This document shows positions 24,011 to 32,764 of a stretch of DNA of 55,658 nucleotides, piece after piece. The position numbers were made by a program, and so were the translations under genes. Under the pieces are notes generated by a model. It did not search any database. It was not told the origin of the DNA and saw nothing but the letters and a program-made list of their open reading frames with translations. How positions within the stretch are numbered: position 1 is the stretch's first letter; every line of letters starts with the position of its first letter. This DNA is from Listeria immobilis. Its GTDB lineage: Bacteria; Bacillota; Bacilli; Lactobacillales; Listeriaceae. The stretch spans positions 1 through 55,658 of the forward strand of contig NZ_JAASTZ010000020.1 of NCBI RefSeq assembly GCF_014322765.1. Direction: 5' to 3'.

Positions 24011-24977
24011 AGGTTGTTTTTCGTTCTACTAAATGGAAATCTAAATCAAGTAGAGGTAAATTACTACCGAATAATTTATTCATAATAATTGTAAATGCAT
24101 TTTCAGCTTGTGAGTATACAGGATAATGAATCGTTGTAATATCAAGTAAGTGAGCGATTTCCATATTATCAAAACCGCAAATCGCAAAATCCTCAGGGAT
24201 GCTGTGTCCAGAGCGCCTAGCCTCCGTTAATAACCCCGCTGCAAAATAATCATTTGGTGTCAAAAAGGCATCAGGTTTATGTTCGATTTCTTCCCACCAA
24301 TGAGCAATTTTTTCGCCATCTTGTCGACTTCCCATACCGTAAAACTGTCGAAATTCATGAGAATCAAGCTCGTAACGTTCGCAAAAATCCTTAAAAGCAA
24401 GCATGCGACTCTGTGTGTTAAGCCCAGTTGTATTTCCATAAACATTTACAAATTTCCGGTAGCCTTTTTTATAGAGATGTTCTAATCCCAATGTATAACC
24501 ATCATATTGATTCATAAATACAGAAGGGATTTTTTCGCTCTCCACTCGTTGCCATGTCACAATTGGACCGTATTTCGTATAATGTTCAATCGTTTTCCAG
24601 TCATTAGAGCGAATAACCAAAACAAGTGCATCAATTTTCTTTTGTCGTAACATTTCTAGGGCTTCAAGTTCTTTATCTTGATCAATTCTGGTCATAAACA
24701 GCGTAACATTATAACCATGTTCTTGTGCCATCATTGTAAAACTCTTTAAAAAAACATTAAGTGAGTCTGTAAAACTAGGAATTACCATACCAATTAACTT
24801 AGTTGCTCCTTTTTTTAAAGAAACGGCATTTAAATTTGGGACGTAATCCAACTGATCTATTATAGCCTGAACGCGCTTTCTGGTTTCTTCACTGACATAA
24901 TCACGTTTATTAATAACTCGTGAAACGGTTGCTGATGAAACGCCAGCTAGTTTCGCGATTTCTTGTATATTTGCCAC
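24009..24977 (-). CDS. LacI-family repressor of the second GH4 locus
   Basis: A 322-aa LacI/GalR regulator: helix-turn-helix ANIQEIAKLAGVSSATVSRV plus hinge, then a periplasmic-binding-like effector domain (KLIGMVIPSFTDSLNVFLKS, DAFLTPNDYFAAGLLTEARR, DFAICGFDNMEIAHLLDITT). GTG at 24975-24977 has GAGGTG upstream on the minus strand. It is divergent from the GH4 gene at 25148; a perfect 14-bp palindrome in the shared region is its likely operator. Confidence 0.92.
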   Translation of the reverse strand: MANIQEIAKLAGVSSATVSRVINKRDYVSEETRKRVQAIIDQLDYVPNLNAVSLKKGATKLIGMVIPSFTDSLNVFLKSFTMMAQEHGYNVTLFMTRIDQDKELEALEMLRQKKIDALVLVIRSNDWKTIEHYTKYGPIVTWQRVESEKIPSVFMNQYDGYTLGLEHLYKKGYRKFVNVYGNTTGLNTQSRMLAFKDFCERYELDSHEFRQFYGMGSRQDGEKIAHWWEEIEHKPDAFLTPNDYFAAGLLTEARRSGHSIPEDFAICGFDNMEIAHLLDITTIHYPVYSQAENAFTIIMNKLFGSNLPLLDLDFHLVERKTT

Positions 24978-25068
24978 TTGTCATACACCTCGATTTCTCG
25001 TAGCTCTATAATTAGTATACCAAAAAAGCCCGTCAAATAGCCAGTTTAGAAAAATTTAAAGTTATTGC

Positions 25069-25099
25069 TTGACCTGTAATGCATTACATGAATTATGAT
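25069..25099 (+). promoter_or_regulatory. GH4 promoter with LacI-type operator TGTAATGCATTACA
   Basis: TTGACC (25069-25074) and TATGAT (25094-25099) bracket the perfect 14-bp palindrome at 25075-25088, so a bound repressor would block polymerase. A cre-like AAGAAAACGCTTTTA (two mismatches to consensus) follows shortly downstream, before the ribosome site. Confidence 0.65.
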
Positions 25100-25147
25100 G
25101 AATTTGTAAAAGAAAACGCTTTTAAATTTTTAGGAGGTACATTAATT

Positions 25148-26470
25148 ATGAAAAAAGGTGTAAAAATCGTTACAATTGGTGGAGGTTCTAGTTATACACC
25201 AGAACTTGTTGAAGGATTTATTAAACGCTATCATGAACTTCCAATTAAAGAACTTTGGCTAGTAGATATTGAAGCTGGTCGTGAAAAACTAGAAATCGTT
25301 GGTAATATGGCAAAACGTATGGTTAAAGCAGCTAATATTGATTGTGAAGTACATTTAACACTTGATCGCCGTGAAGCATTAAAAGATGCAGACTTTGTCA
25401 CTACACAATTTCGTGTAGGATTGCTTGAAGCACGTATTAAAGATGAAAGAATTCCGCTTAGCCATGGTATTATCGGTCAAGAAACAAATGGTGCAGGTGG
25501 TATGTTTAAAGCATTCCGTACAATTCCTGTCATTCTTAGTATCGTAGAAGATATGCGCGAATTATGCCCAGATGCTTGGTTGATTAACTTCACAAACCCA
25601 GCAGGTATGGTAACAGAAGCAGTACTTAAATATGGTAAATGGGACAAAGTTATTGGTCTTTGTAACGTACCAATTGGCGCTATTAAGAGTGCATCAGATG
25701 TACTTGGAAAACCAGAAGAAGACTTATTCTTTAAATTTGCAGGGATTAACCATCTACACTGGCATCGTATTTTTGACAAAGATGGCACCGAATTAACGGA
25801 GACTGTAATTGATGGACTTTATGGACCAAATGCTAATCCAGGAAAAGTCGTTGAAAACATTAAAAATATGCGCTTCCTATATGAACAAGTAAAACATTTA
25901 AAAATGCTTCCTTGTCCATATCACCGCTATTACTACATGACAGATGCAATGCTTGAAGAAGAACTAGCATCATTCAAAAATGAAGGTACGCGCGGAGAAG
26001 TCGTGAAAAAACTAGAAAATAGTCTGTTTGAATTATATAAAGATCCAAATCTTGATTATAAACCAGAAGAACTATCTAAACGTGGCGGTGCTCATTATAG
26101 TGATGCTGCCTGTGAAATTATTAATTCTATCTACAATAATAAAGGTACATTAATGGTTGTTTCTACACGTAATAATGGTGCAATTGATGATGTTCCTTAT
26201 GATAGTGCAATAGAAATTACAAGTGTTATCCGCGCACATGGGGCAGAGCCAGTTAATTTTGGTAAATTCCCACCAGCTCAACGTGGATTACTACAAGTGA
26301 TGAAATCTATGGAAGAGTTAACTATCGAAGCAGCTGTAACAGGAGATTATGCAACAGCACTTCAAGCTTTCACTTCTAATCCACTCGTTCCAAGCGGCGA
26401 CCTAGCAAAAACTATTTTAGATGAAATGCTAGAAGCGCATAAAGAATTCTTACCACAATTCGCGAAATAA
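25148..26470 (+). CDS. 6-phospho-beta-glucosidase, GH4 family (second copy)
   Basis: A 440-aa GH4 enzyme, clearly paralogous to 16018-17334. NAD-binding VKIVTIGGGSSYTPELVEGF, then LWLVDIEAGREKLEIVGNMA, QETNGAGGMFKAFRTIP, NFTNPAGMVTEAVLKYG, and metal ligands Cys in GLCNVPIG and His in GINHLHWH. ATG 25148 follows TAGGAGGT (25131-25138); the open frame to 25079 runs through the promoter and is ignored. It is controlled by the divergent LacI gene. The different residues after the metal His (HLHWH against HMVF) suggest a different phospho-glycoside preference; this is inference. Confidence 0.9.
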   Translation: MKKGVKIVTIGGGSSYTPELVEGFIKRYHELPIKELWLVDIEAGREKLEIVGNMAKRMVKAANIDCEVHLTLDRREALKDADFVTTQFRVGLLEARIKDERIPLSHGIIGQETNGAGGMFKAFRTIPVILSIVEDMRELCPDAWLINFTNPAGMVTEAVLKYGKWDKVIGLCNVPIGAIKSASDVLGKPEEDLFFKFAGINHLHWHRIFDKDGTELTETVIDGLYGPNANPGKVVENIKNMRFLYEQVKHLKMLPCPYHRYYYMTDAMLEEELASFKNEGTRGEVVKKLENSLFELYKDPNLDYKPEELSKRGGAHYSDAACEIINSIYNNKGTLMVVSTRNNGAIDDVPYDSAIEITSVIRAHGAEPVNFGKFPPAQRGLLQVMKSMEELTIEAAVTGDYATALQAFTSNPLVPSGDLAKTILDEMLEAHKEFLPQFAK

Positions 26471-26475
26471 TAATA

Positions 26476-26513
26476 AAAAGGGACTCTGATTTTATGGGAG
26501 TTCCTTTTTTTAT
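26476..26513 (+). terminator. Terminator after the second GH4 gene
   Basis: AAAAGGGACTC pairs with GAGTTCCTTTT (wobble included), followed by T-tract. Confidence 0.9.
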
Positions 26514-26628
26514 GCAAAAAATTTATAGAATTTTCCAAATCAAGTTGACTGACTATTTTATTTGTAGTAATATTTTAAAAGTATATCATAATTCTAAAAA
26601 GTCAAAAAACTAAAAAGGGGTTTTTTAC

Positions 26629-27819
26629 ATGTCGCAGATGCTAGCTTTTGTTACAGTTGTACTTATTTTATTTATTGGGGACGTTGTTGCCACAAGAACG
26701 AAAGCGTGGGTTCCTTCCGTTTTTGTATGTGCGATATTATTTCTATTCGGTTATTGGACATTTTTCCCAAGTAATATTGTTGAAATTGCGGGAATACCAC
26801 CGATTGTTGCAACACTTTTAATGTATTTACTAATTACGAACATGGGAACTTTGCTTTCTGTTCGAGAACTAATGAATCAATGGAAAACGATTTTAATTGC
26901 GATTTCTGGGATTTTAGGAATTCTAGCACTACTATTTACAATTGGAACACTATTATTTGATTTTAAAACAGTTGTTGTAGTTGCCCCGCCGCTTGTTGGT
27001 GGAGTTGTTTCCTCGCTAATTATGTCGGAAGCGGCAAAAGCAGCAGGACTAGTAAGTTTATCCGTATTAGCAATTTTAATTTATGTTATGCAAGGATTTG
27101 CAGGTTATCCATTAACTTCGATTATGCTAAAAAAAGAAGGAAAGCGGATGTTATCTAAATATCGCTCAGGAGAATGGAAACCAACCAACGAAACCACACA
27201 AATTGAAGGTCAGGATACACACGAAACACCAAGACTTTTCCGGAAAATTCCTGATAAATATAATACCAATTATTTTAAATTTCTACGTCTTGGAATTGTT
27301 GGCTTTTTAGCTTATGGATGTTCGGTTCTAATTGATCCAATTTTAACAGTCAGTCCTTTTGTCCTTTGTTTATTGTTTGGTGTTATTGCTACTTCTATCG
27401 GGTTTTTAGAGCGCCAACCGTTACAAAAAGCGAGTGGTTTTGGCTTTGCGATTATGGGATTAATGTTGTTTATTTTTGATGGACTTAAAAATGCAACCCC
27501 AGAAATGTTACTTGATTTAATATGGCCAATGTTTGGAACAATTGTTATTGGTATTATCGGAATGTATATTTTTTCTTTCATTGTCGGTAAAATTCTTGGC
27601 GTAAGTAAAGAGCTTGCTTTTGCAGTATCACTTACCGCTTTATATGGTTTTCCGGCCGATTATATTATTACAAATGAAGTAATTAATTCATTAACGAGCG
27701 ATCAAAAAGAGCGAGATGCTTTGACCAGTCATATGCTACCACCTATGCTTGTTGCCGGTTTTATTACCGTAACAATTGTTTCAGTTGTTTTAGCGGGCAT
27801 TTTTGTAGGATTCCTGTAA
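26629..27819 (+). CDS. Multi-pass membrane permease of unrecognised family, M20 operon
   Basis: A 396-aa protein with about ten hydrophobic segments split by a hydrophilic central loop (LSKYRSGEWKPTNETTQIEG region, residues ~175-205), an inverted-repeat topology seen in GltS-like carriers. Features such as PPLVGGVVSSLIMSEAAKAA in the first half and LTALYGFPADYIITNEVINS near the C-terminus look like re-entrant substrate loops. I do not recognise the exact family. AAGGGG precedes the ATG. Only 24 bp separate it from two M20 hydrolases, so it probably imports their substrate, an N-carbamoyl or N-acyl amino acid or peptide-like compound. Confidence 0.7.
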   Translation: MSQMLAFVTVVLILFIGDVVATRTKAWVPSVFVCAILFLFGYWTFFPSNIVEIAGIPPIVATLLMYLLITNMGTLLSVRELMNQWKTILIAISGILGILALLFTIGTLLFDFKTVVVVAPPLVGGVVSSLIMSEAAKAAGLVSLSVLAILIYVMQGFAGYPLTSIMLKKEGKRMLSKYRSGEWKPTNETTQIEGQDTHETPRLFRKIPDKYNTNYFKFLRLGIVGFLAYGCSVLIDPILTVSPFVLCLLFGVIATSIGFLERQPLQKASGFGFAIMGLMLFIFDGLKNATPEMLLDLIWPMFGTIVIGIIGMYIFSFIVGKILGVSKELAFAVSLTALYGFPADYIITNEVINSLTSDQKERDALTSHMLPPMLVAGFITVTIVSVVLAGIFVGFL

Positions 27820-27843
27820 AATAGAGAATGGGAGGAATGCCAG

Positions 27844-29088
27844 ATGAAAACAAATCTAGAACGAATTAAACAGCATTTAGAAAAATTAGATACATATACC
27901 GCGACACCAGGAGAAGGAACCACTCGTCTTACTTATAGTAAAGAAGATTTAGGTGCGCGGAATTATTTAAAAAACGAAATGGCGAAAGTAGGATTGACGG
28001 TTACAGAGGATGCAATTGGCAATATCTATGGAAGACTTGAGGGAGCGAGACCAGATTTGCCAGCAGTTGTTGTTGGATCACACTTTGATTCCGTTCCAAA
28101 TGGTGGTGCTTTTGACGGTCCAGCTGGCGTAATTACCGGACTTGAAGTAGCTACAGTCTTTCATGAACAAAAGTACAAGCCTTATTATCCACTTGAAATA
28201 ATTGCAATGGTGGAAGAAGAAGGATCGCGTTTTGGTGCTGGACTTTTTGCTTCACGTGCTATTACTGGAAAAGTAACGAAGGAAATGTTATATCAGATGA
28301 AAGATAGTGACGGGATTACTGCAGCCGAAGCTATGAATAGTCTCGGATTTGATGCAAATAAAGTAACAGAAGCCATTCGTACAAAAGAATCAATCAAAGC
28401 TTTTATCGAGCTGCATATTGAGCAAGGACCAATTTTAGAAAATGCTGGCGAAGATGTTGCAATAGTTGATACGATTGTTGGTTTGACGGAAATAAAAGTA
28501 ACGGTTAATGGGCAAGCAGGTCATGCTGGAACTACACCAATGAATAATCGAAATGATGCTTTAAATGCCGCCGTCCACATTTTAACACAGCTTCCAGAGC
28601 TCGCAATTCAAGAGGGAAATGGAACGGTGCTAACGGTTGGGAAATTAAACGTTTTTCCAAATGGAGCGAATGTTATCCCGAATAAAGTTGTTTTCACTGT
28701 CGATATTCGTGCAAAAGAAGAAAAACATGTCCAAAACACGCTGAAAAACGTGAAAGCTGTTATTAATCAAACACAACAAAACGGCATTACATGTGAAATA
28801 GAAGATATGCTTTATGAGAAACCTACTCAATTATCACAAGAAATTCACCAAGCTCTGTCTGCAAGTGCTGAGAAATTAGACTTTAAATACAGAACAATGG
28901 TTAGTGGCGCTGGTCATGATGCGATGATTTTTGCAAGTTTAACAGAGGTAGGACTTGTTTTTGTTCCAAGTCATAATGGAATCAGCCATGCACCAGAAGA
29001 ATGGACTGATTATGATAAACTTCAAAAAGGTATTGAGGTTGTTTTAGACACAGTAACAAAATGGACGGAGGAAAGTGCAGATGAATAA
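27844..29088 (+). CDS. M20-family Zn amidohydrolase, N-carbamoyl-L-amino-acid hydrolase / allantoate amidohydrolase type
   Basis: A 414-aa metallohydrolase. Metal-binding blocks: VVGSHFDSVPNGGAFDGPAG (His, bridging Asp), MVEEEGSRFG (Glu pair), ELHIEQGPILE (His) and SGAGHDAMIFA (His). The dimerisation insert is present (VTVNGQAGHAGTTPMNNRND). This set and the length match the HyuC/AllC subgroup, which cleaves N-carbamoyl amino acids or ureido acids to release ammonia. GGGAGGAA precedes the ATG. It overlaps the next gene by 8 bp. Substrate is inferred from the family only. Confidence 0.88.
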   Translation: MKTNLERIKQHLEKLDTYTATPGEGTTRLTYSKEDLGARNYLKNEMAKVGLTVTEDAIGNIYGRLEGARPDLPAVVVGSHFDSVPNGGAFDGPAGVITGLEVATVFHEQKYKPYYPLEIIAMVEEEGSRFGAGLFASRAITGKVTKEMLYQMKDSDGITAAEAMNSLGFDANKVTEAIRTKESIKAFIELHIEQGPILENAGEDVAIVDTIVGLTEIKVTVNGQAGHAGTTPMNNRNDALNAAVHILTQLPELAIQEGNGTVLTVGKLNVFPNGANVIPNKVVFTVDIRAKEEKHVQNTLKNVKAVINQTQQNGITCEIEDMLYEKPTQLSQEIHQALSASAEKLDFKYRTMVSGAGHDAMIFASLTEVGLVFVPSHNGISHAPEEWTDYDKLQKGIEVVLDTVTKWTEESADE

Positions 29089-30262
29089 TAAAATAAAACA
29101 GCATATTTTAAAAGAAGAGAATGAAATGATTGCATTCCGTCGTGATTTACATCAACATCCGGAGTTGCAGTGGCAGGAATTCCGAACAACTGATCAAGTA
29201 GCAAAAGAGCTTGATAAACTAGGTGTTCCATATAAGCGCACAGAGCCAACTGGATTAATTGCTGATTTAGTAGGTGGAAAACCAGGAAAAACAATTGCAT
29301 TAAGAGGGGATATGGATGCGCTTCCGGTACAAGAGCTAAACGACTCACTTGCTTATAAATCTACAGAAGATGGCAAAATGCATGCTTGTGGACATGATTC
29401 TCATACATCCATGTTACTAACTGCCGCAAAAGCGCTTAAAGAAGTTCAAGCGGAATTAAACGGAACTGTCCGTTTTATTTTCCAGCCATCTGAAGAAAAT
29501 GCAGAAGGTGCTAAAGAAATGGTGGCGCAAGGAGCGATGGAAGGTGTTGACCATGTTTTTGGCATTCATATTTGGTCTCAAATACCAAGTAATAAAATTT
29601 CCTGTATAGTCGGTTCCTCTTTTGCTTCAGCCGATATTGTTCAAATTGATTTTAAAGGCCAGGGTGGACATGGCGCAATGCCGCACGATACGATAGATGC
29701 AGCAGTAATTGCTTCCTCATTTGTAATGAATTTGCAAGCAATCGTTGCCCGAGAAACAGATCCACTTGACCCAGTCGTGGTAACTATTGGGAAAATGGAA
29801 GTAGGTACTAGATTCAATGTTATCGCGGAAAACGCCCATTTAGAAGGGACAGTTCGTTGTTTTAATAACACTACACGTGCTAAAGTAGCAAAATCAATTG
29901 AACACTACGCAAAACAAACCGCCGCGATATACGGAGGTACAGCAGAAGTCGTTTATACAGAAGGAACACAACCAGTGATCAATGATGAAAAAAGCGCTTT
30001 GCTTGTCCAAAAAACCATTGTGGAATCTTTTGGAGAAGCCGCACTATATTTTGAAAAGCCAACAACTGGCGGCGAAGATTTTAGTTATTTTATGGATGAA
30101 GCACCAGGAAGTTTTGCTTTAATTGGTTGCGCGAATGCAGAAAAAGATACGGAATGGGCACACCATCATGGTCGTTTTAATATCGATGAAAGTGTCATGA
30201 AAAACGGAGCAGAACTATACGCGCAATTTGCTTATAATTATTTAAATCAAGATGAATTCTAA
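29081..30262 (+). CDS. M20D-family amidohydrolase (N-acyl-L-amino-acid / hippurate hydrolase type)
   Basis: A 393-aa enzyme: FRRDLHQHPELQWQEFRTTD at the N-terminus, ALRGDMDALPVQE, the metal motif HACGHDSHTSMLL (Cys, His), FQPSEENAEGAKEMV (catalytic Glu pair) and GIHIWSQIP. These are the M20D signatures of aminoacylases and hippurate hydrolases. ATG 29081 is preferred because GGAGGAA (29067-29073) is 7 nt upstream; the GTG at 29075 is too close. Together with the M20 carbamoylase and the permease it forms a small scavenging operon that strips acyl groups from amino acids. Confidence 0.9.
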   Translation: MNNKIKQHILKEENEMIAFRRDLHQHPELQWQEFRTTDQVAKELDKLGVPYKRTEPTGLIADLVGGKPGKTIALRGDMDALPVQELNDSLAYKSTEDGKMHACGHDSHTSMLLTAAKALKEVQAELNGTVRFIFQPSEENAEGAKEMVAQGAMEGVDHVFGIHIWSQIPSNKISCIVGSSFASADIVQIDFKGQGGHGAMPHDTIDAAVIASSFVMNLQAIVARETDPLDPVVVTIGKMEVGTRFNVIAENAHLEGTVRCFNNTTRAKVAKSIEHYAKQTAAIYGGTAEVVYTEGTQPVINDEKSALLVQKTIVESFGEAALYFEKPTTGGEDFSYFMDEAPGSFALIGCANAEKDTEWAHHHGRFNIDESVMKNGAELYAQFAYNYLNQDEF

Positions 30263-30267
30263 ATAAG

Positions 30268-30302
30268 AAAAGCCTTCGCTAACGTAAGCGGAGGCTTTTT
30301 TC
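30268..30302 (+). terminator. Terminator after the amidohydrolase operon
   Basis: AAAAGCCTTCGCT pairs with AGCGGAGGCTTTTT (one wobble), then T-tract. It also serves the converging lacD gene. Confidence 0.92.
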
Positions 30303-30309
30303 ATAACTA

Positions 30310-31326
30310 CTATTGTTTTTCAACTACATGTATATCTTCAAAGGAACCATATTTAGTCCACCAAGGAACGGCACCTTCATCAAGTAATTTATCAAGCGAA
30401 GTAATATTTTCTTTACCTTGAGTACGAAGCCATTCACGAAGCGCTTCTTCACCTTGTTTACCATATACTTCAATACCATCAGCCCATGTTGCGCGACCAC
30501 AAAGCACGCCGCTATATTGAACGTTATGTTGATTTGCGAATTGAATAGTTTTATGGAACATTTCAGAAGTTACACCAGCACTTAAATAAATAAATGGAAG
30601 TGGGCTTAAATCAGAACATTCTTCAAAATGACGAGCAGCCTCATCTTGTGTATAAGCTACTTCTCCTTCTGCAAAACCTTCTACATATTTAAAGTTAACG
30701 GGTACTTCAAGTTTTAGAACATCTACCCCATAACGTGGTTTAGAGAATTCTTTAATGGAAGCTTTTACTTTTGCGGGTTTTAATTTGGCATACTCAAGCG
30801 AACCAGAATCAGTCACTTTTGCATCATAAGTAATCGGTTCTAAGAAAAATGGAATATCAACCGCGCGACATTCAGCACCAATTCTTTCTAAAAAGGCATA
30901 TTTAATTTCATTGATTTCTGCTGGTTCATCAGGATCATAATAAACAAGAATTTTAACAGCATCTCCGCCATTTTCTTTAATACGAAGGGCAGATAAATCT
31001 TCAATTAAATCCGGTAATTTACCAGGAGTAGTTGCATCATAACCTGTTTTTTCATAAGAAGTTAAAAGTCCGCTTCCTTCATGACGAGCTTTAATTGCAG
31101 GAGTACCATATTCTAAATCAAGCAAGATTGCAGAAGCATATGGAGTTAGCTCTTCAGATACTAGTTGTTTAAAGTCTTCTACATCTTTTTTATTTTCTGT
31201 TCCTTTAGCTTGTTGAATCATCTTTTTAAGGGAGCCACGTTGGTCAATCGCAAGTGCAGCGATAACGCCTTTATCATTAGAGAGTCTTTGCAAACCATCA
31301 AATTTACCTTTTGTTATTTGTACCAT
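30310..31326 (-). CDS. lacD: Tagatose-1,6-bisphosphate aldolase
   Basis: A 338-aa class I aldolase of the LacD family that splits tagatose-1,6-bisphosphate into dihydroxyacetone phosphate and glyceraldehyde-3-phosphate. Blocks: KGVIAALAIDQRGSLKKMIQ at the N-terminus, SAILLDLEYGTPAIKARHEG, KILVYYDPDEPAEINEIKYA, VDVLKLEVPVN (candidate Schiff-base Lys) and FIYLSAGVTSEMFHKTIQFA. AAGGAG lies upstream of the ATG. No other tagatose-pathway gene is adjacent, so it is an isolated copy; related LacD proteins also take fructose- or sorbose-bisphosphates. It is monocistronic. Confidence 0.92.
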   Translation of the reverse strand: MVQITKGKFDGLQRLSNDKGVIAALAIDQRGSLKKMIQQAKGTENKKDVEDFKQLVSEELTPYASAILLDLEYGTPAIKARHEGSGLLTSYEKTGYDATTPGKLPDLIEDLSALRIKENGGDAVKILVYYDPDEPAEINEIKYAFLERIGAECRAVDIPFFLEPITYDAKVTDSGSLEYAKLKPAKVKASIKEFSKPRYGVDVLKLEVPVNFKYVEGFAEGEVAYTQDEAARHFEECSDLSPLPFIYLSAGVTSEMFHKTIQFANQHNVQYSGVLCGRATWADGIEVYGKQGEEALREWLRTQGKENITSLDKLLDEGAVPWWTKYGSFEDIHVVEKQ

Positions 31327-31556
31327 TTTTATCTAATCTCCTTTATAGCAATTTGTTATTATTTAATCAATTTGTCCTCAAATACTATACCACTAAAAAT
31401 TTTTTTGAAACATGGGTATATTTGCACATTGATTTATGAATGAGAATAAATTACTATGGATTTGGAGTGTTAGGCACTAGTGGAGATTTGGGATAATTTC
31501 CACAGATGCATATTTCTTTTGGGAAGTCATTTAATGATTAGACCAGGAGTGATGGA

Positions 31557-32723
31557 ATGAATCGATGCGAAAGACATAAAAGAAAGAAAAGAAAAAACAT
31601 CATTATCGTGTTGTGTGCTATGTTTATATTATTTGTAACTACAAGTTGGATAATTGTTGAGTTTCAAGTCAAAAACCAACAAGCAGTAACAAAATCTAAA
31701 CCAGTACAAAAAAGTGCAGCGCTTAAACCGACAAAACCATTTAAACCAAAACCTGTCAAAGAAAAACCGACAGAAACAACCGTAAATAATCAAGAAATTG
31801 ATAACTATTTACAACAAATTGATTTTAGTGGTTCGGCGCTTATTGTTCGTGATGGAAAAACCATAGTACAGAAAGGTTACCTGGATGCTAATCGTGAAAC
31901 TAAACAACCGAATACACCAGATACACTTTACTACATCGGTTCGTCGCAAAAAGCAATTATCGCAACAGCAATTTTACAATTAGAAGAGCAAGGGAAAATA
32001 AGCACGGACGATCCAATTTCTAAATATCTGCCAAATTTTCCTAATGGGAATCAAATTTACATTAAGAATTTCTTGAACCACACATCAGGGATTGTTGGCC
32101 ATCGAGAAAAAATTGGGACAATTACGCCGGAAAAGTTAATAGAAGATATTGAGAAACAGGGGATAGAAACTAATACTGGGGTATGGAATTATTCGGACTC
32201 AAATTATGCTGTTTTAGCATACTTGGTTGAAATTCTTAGTGGAAAGTCATTAAAAAGTTATCTCAAAGAAAAAATATTTGAACCATCAGGTATGAAAAAT
32301 ACAGGGTTTAATCAAAAAGATGTTAAAAAAGGGGGAAATGACTCAACAGGATATTATATTAATAAAGATGGCTCTTACAGGAAACCGGAATTAGTAGATT
32401 TATCACAAATGTATGGTTCAGGAGATATATGTATGACTGCCAAAGATTTATACTTGTTTGACAAAGCTTTAATGGATAAAAAATTAATTTCTGAAACAAG
32501 TTTGAAGAAAATGTTTACATCTGGAAGTACTTCTAAATATGGCATGGGATTTTACGTGGATCCAGGAAGCTATAATAGTCATGGGGTACTCAGTGGCTGG
32601 AATGTTTCTAATAGTATGAGTCATACTGGAAGAACCTATGTTATCTTATTTTCCAACATCCAGAATAATATTGCTTCCTTTGGAAAAGTGAATAACCATA
32701 TTTACAATTTATTAAATAAATAG
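31557..32723 (+). CDS. Membrane-anchored serine hydrolase / penicillin-binding-protein-like (beta-lactamase fold)
   Basis: A 388-aa protein: short basic N-terminus, one membrane anchor (IIIVLCAMFILFVTTSWIIV), a K/P-rich spacer (residues ~45-75), then a class C beta-lactamase-type domain. Active-site motifs: SxxK as SSQK (YYIGSSQKAIIATAI), YxN as YSDSNYAVLAYLVE, and H-T-G as HTGRTYVILF. Such proteins act outside the cell on peptides or as low-activity D,D-carboxypeptidases; the true substrate is unknown. CAGGAGTGATGGA precedes the ATG. It is divergent from lacD and monocistronic. Confidence 0.88.
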   Translation: MNRCERHKRKKRKNIIIVLCAMFILFVTTSWIIVEFQVKNQQAVTKSKPVQKSAALKPTKPFKPKPVKEKPTETTVNNQEIDNYLQQIDFSGSALIVRDGKTIVQKGYLDANRETKQPNTPDTLYYIGSSQKAIIATAILQLEEQGKISTDDPISKYLPNFPNGNQIYIKNFLNHTSGIVGHREKIGTITPEKLIEDIEKQGIETNTGVWNYSDSNYAVLAYLVEILSGKSLKSYLKEKIFEPSGMKNTGFNQKDVKKGGNDSTGYYINKDGSYRKPELVDLSQMYGSGDICMTAKDLYLFDKALMDKKLISETSLKKMFTSGSTSKYGMGFYVDPGSYNSHGVLSGWNVSNSMSHTGRTYVILFSNIQNNIASFGKVNNHIYNLLNK

Positions 32724-32726
32724 AAG

Positions 32727-32764
32727 AAACCTCGATTCTGAATATGGAATCGAGGTTTTCTTTT
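32727..32764. terminator. Bidirectional terminator
   Basis: AAACCTCGATTC (32727-32738) pairs perfectly with GAATCGAGGTTT (32747-32758), between the hydrolase and the converging lipoprotein gene. Confidence 0.93.
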
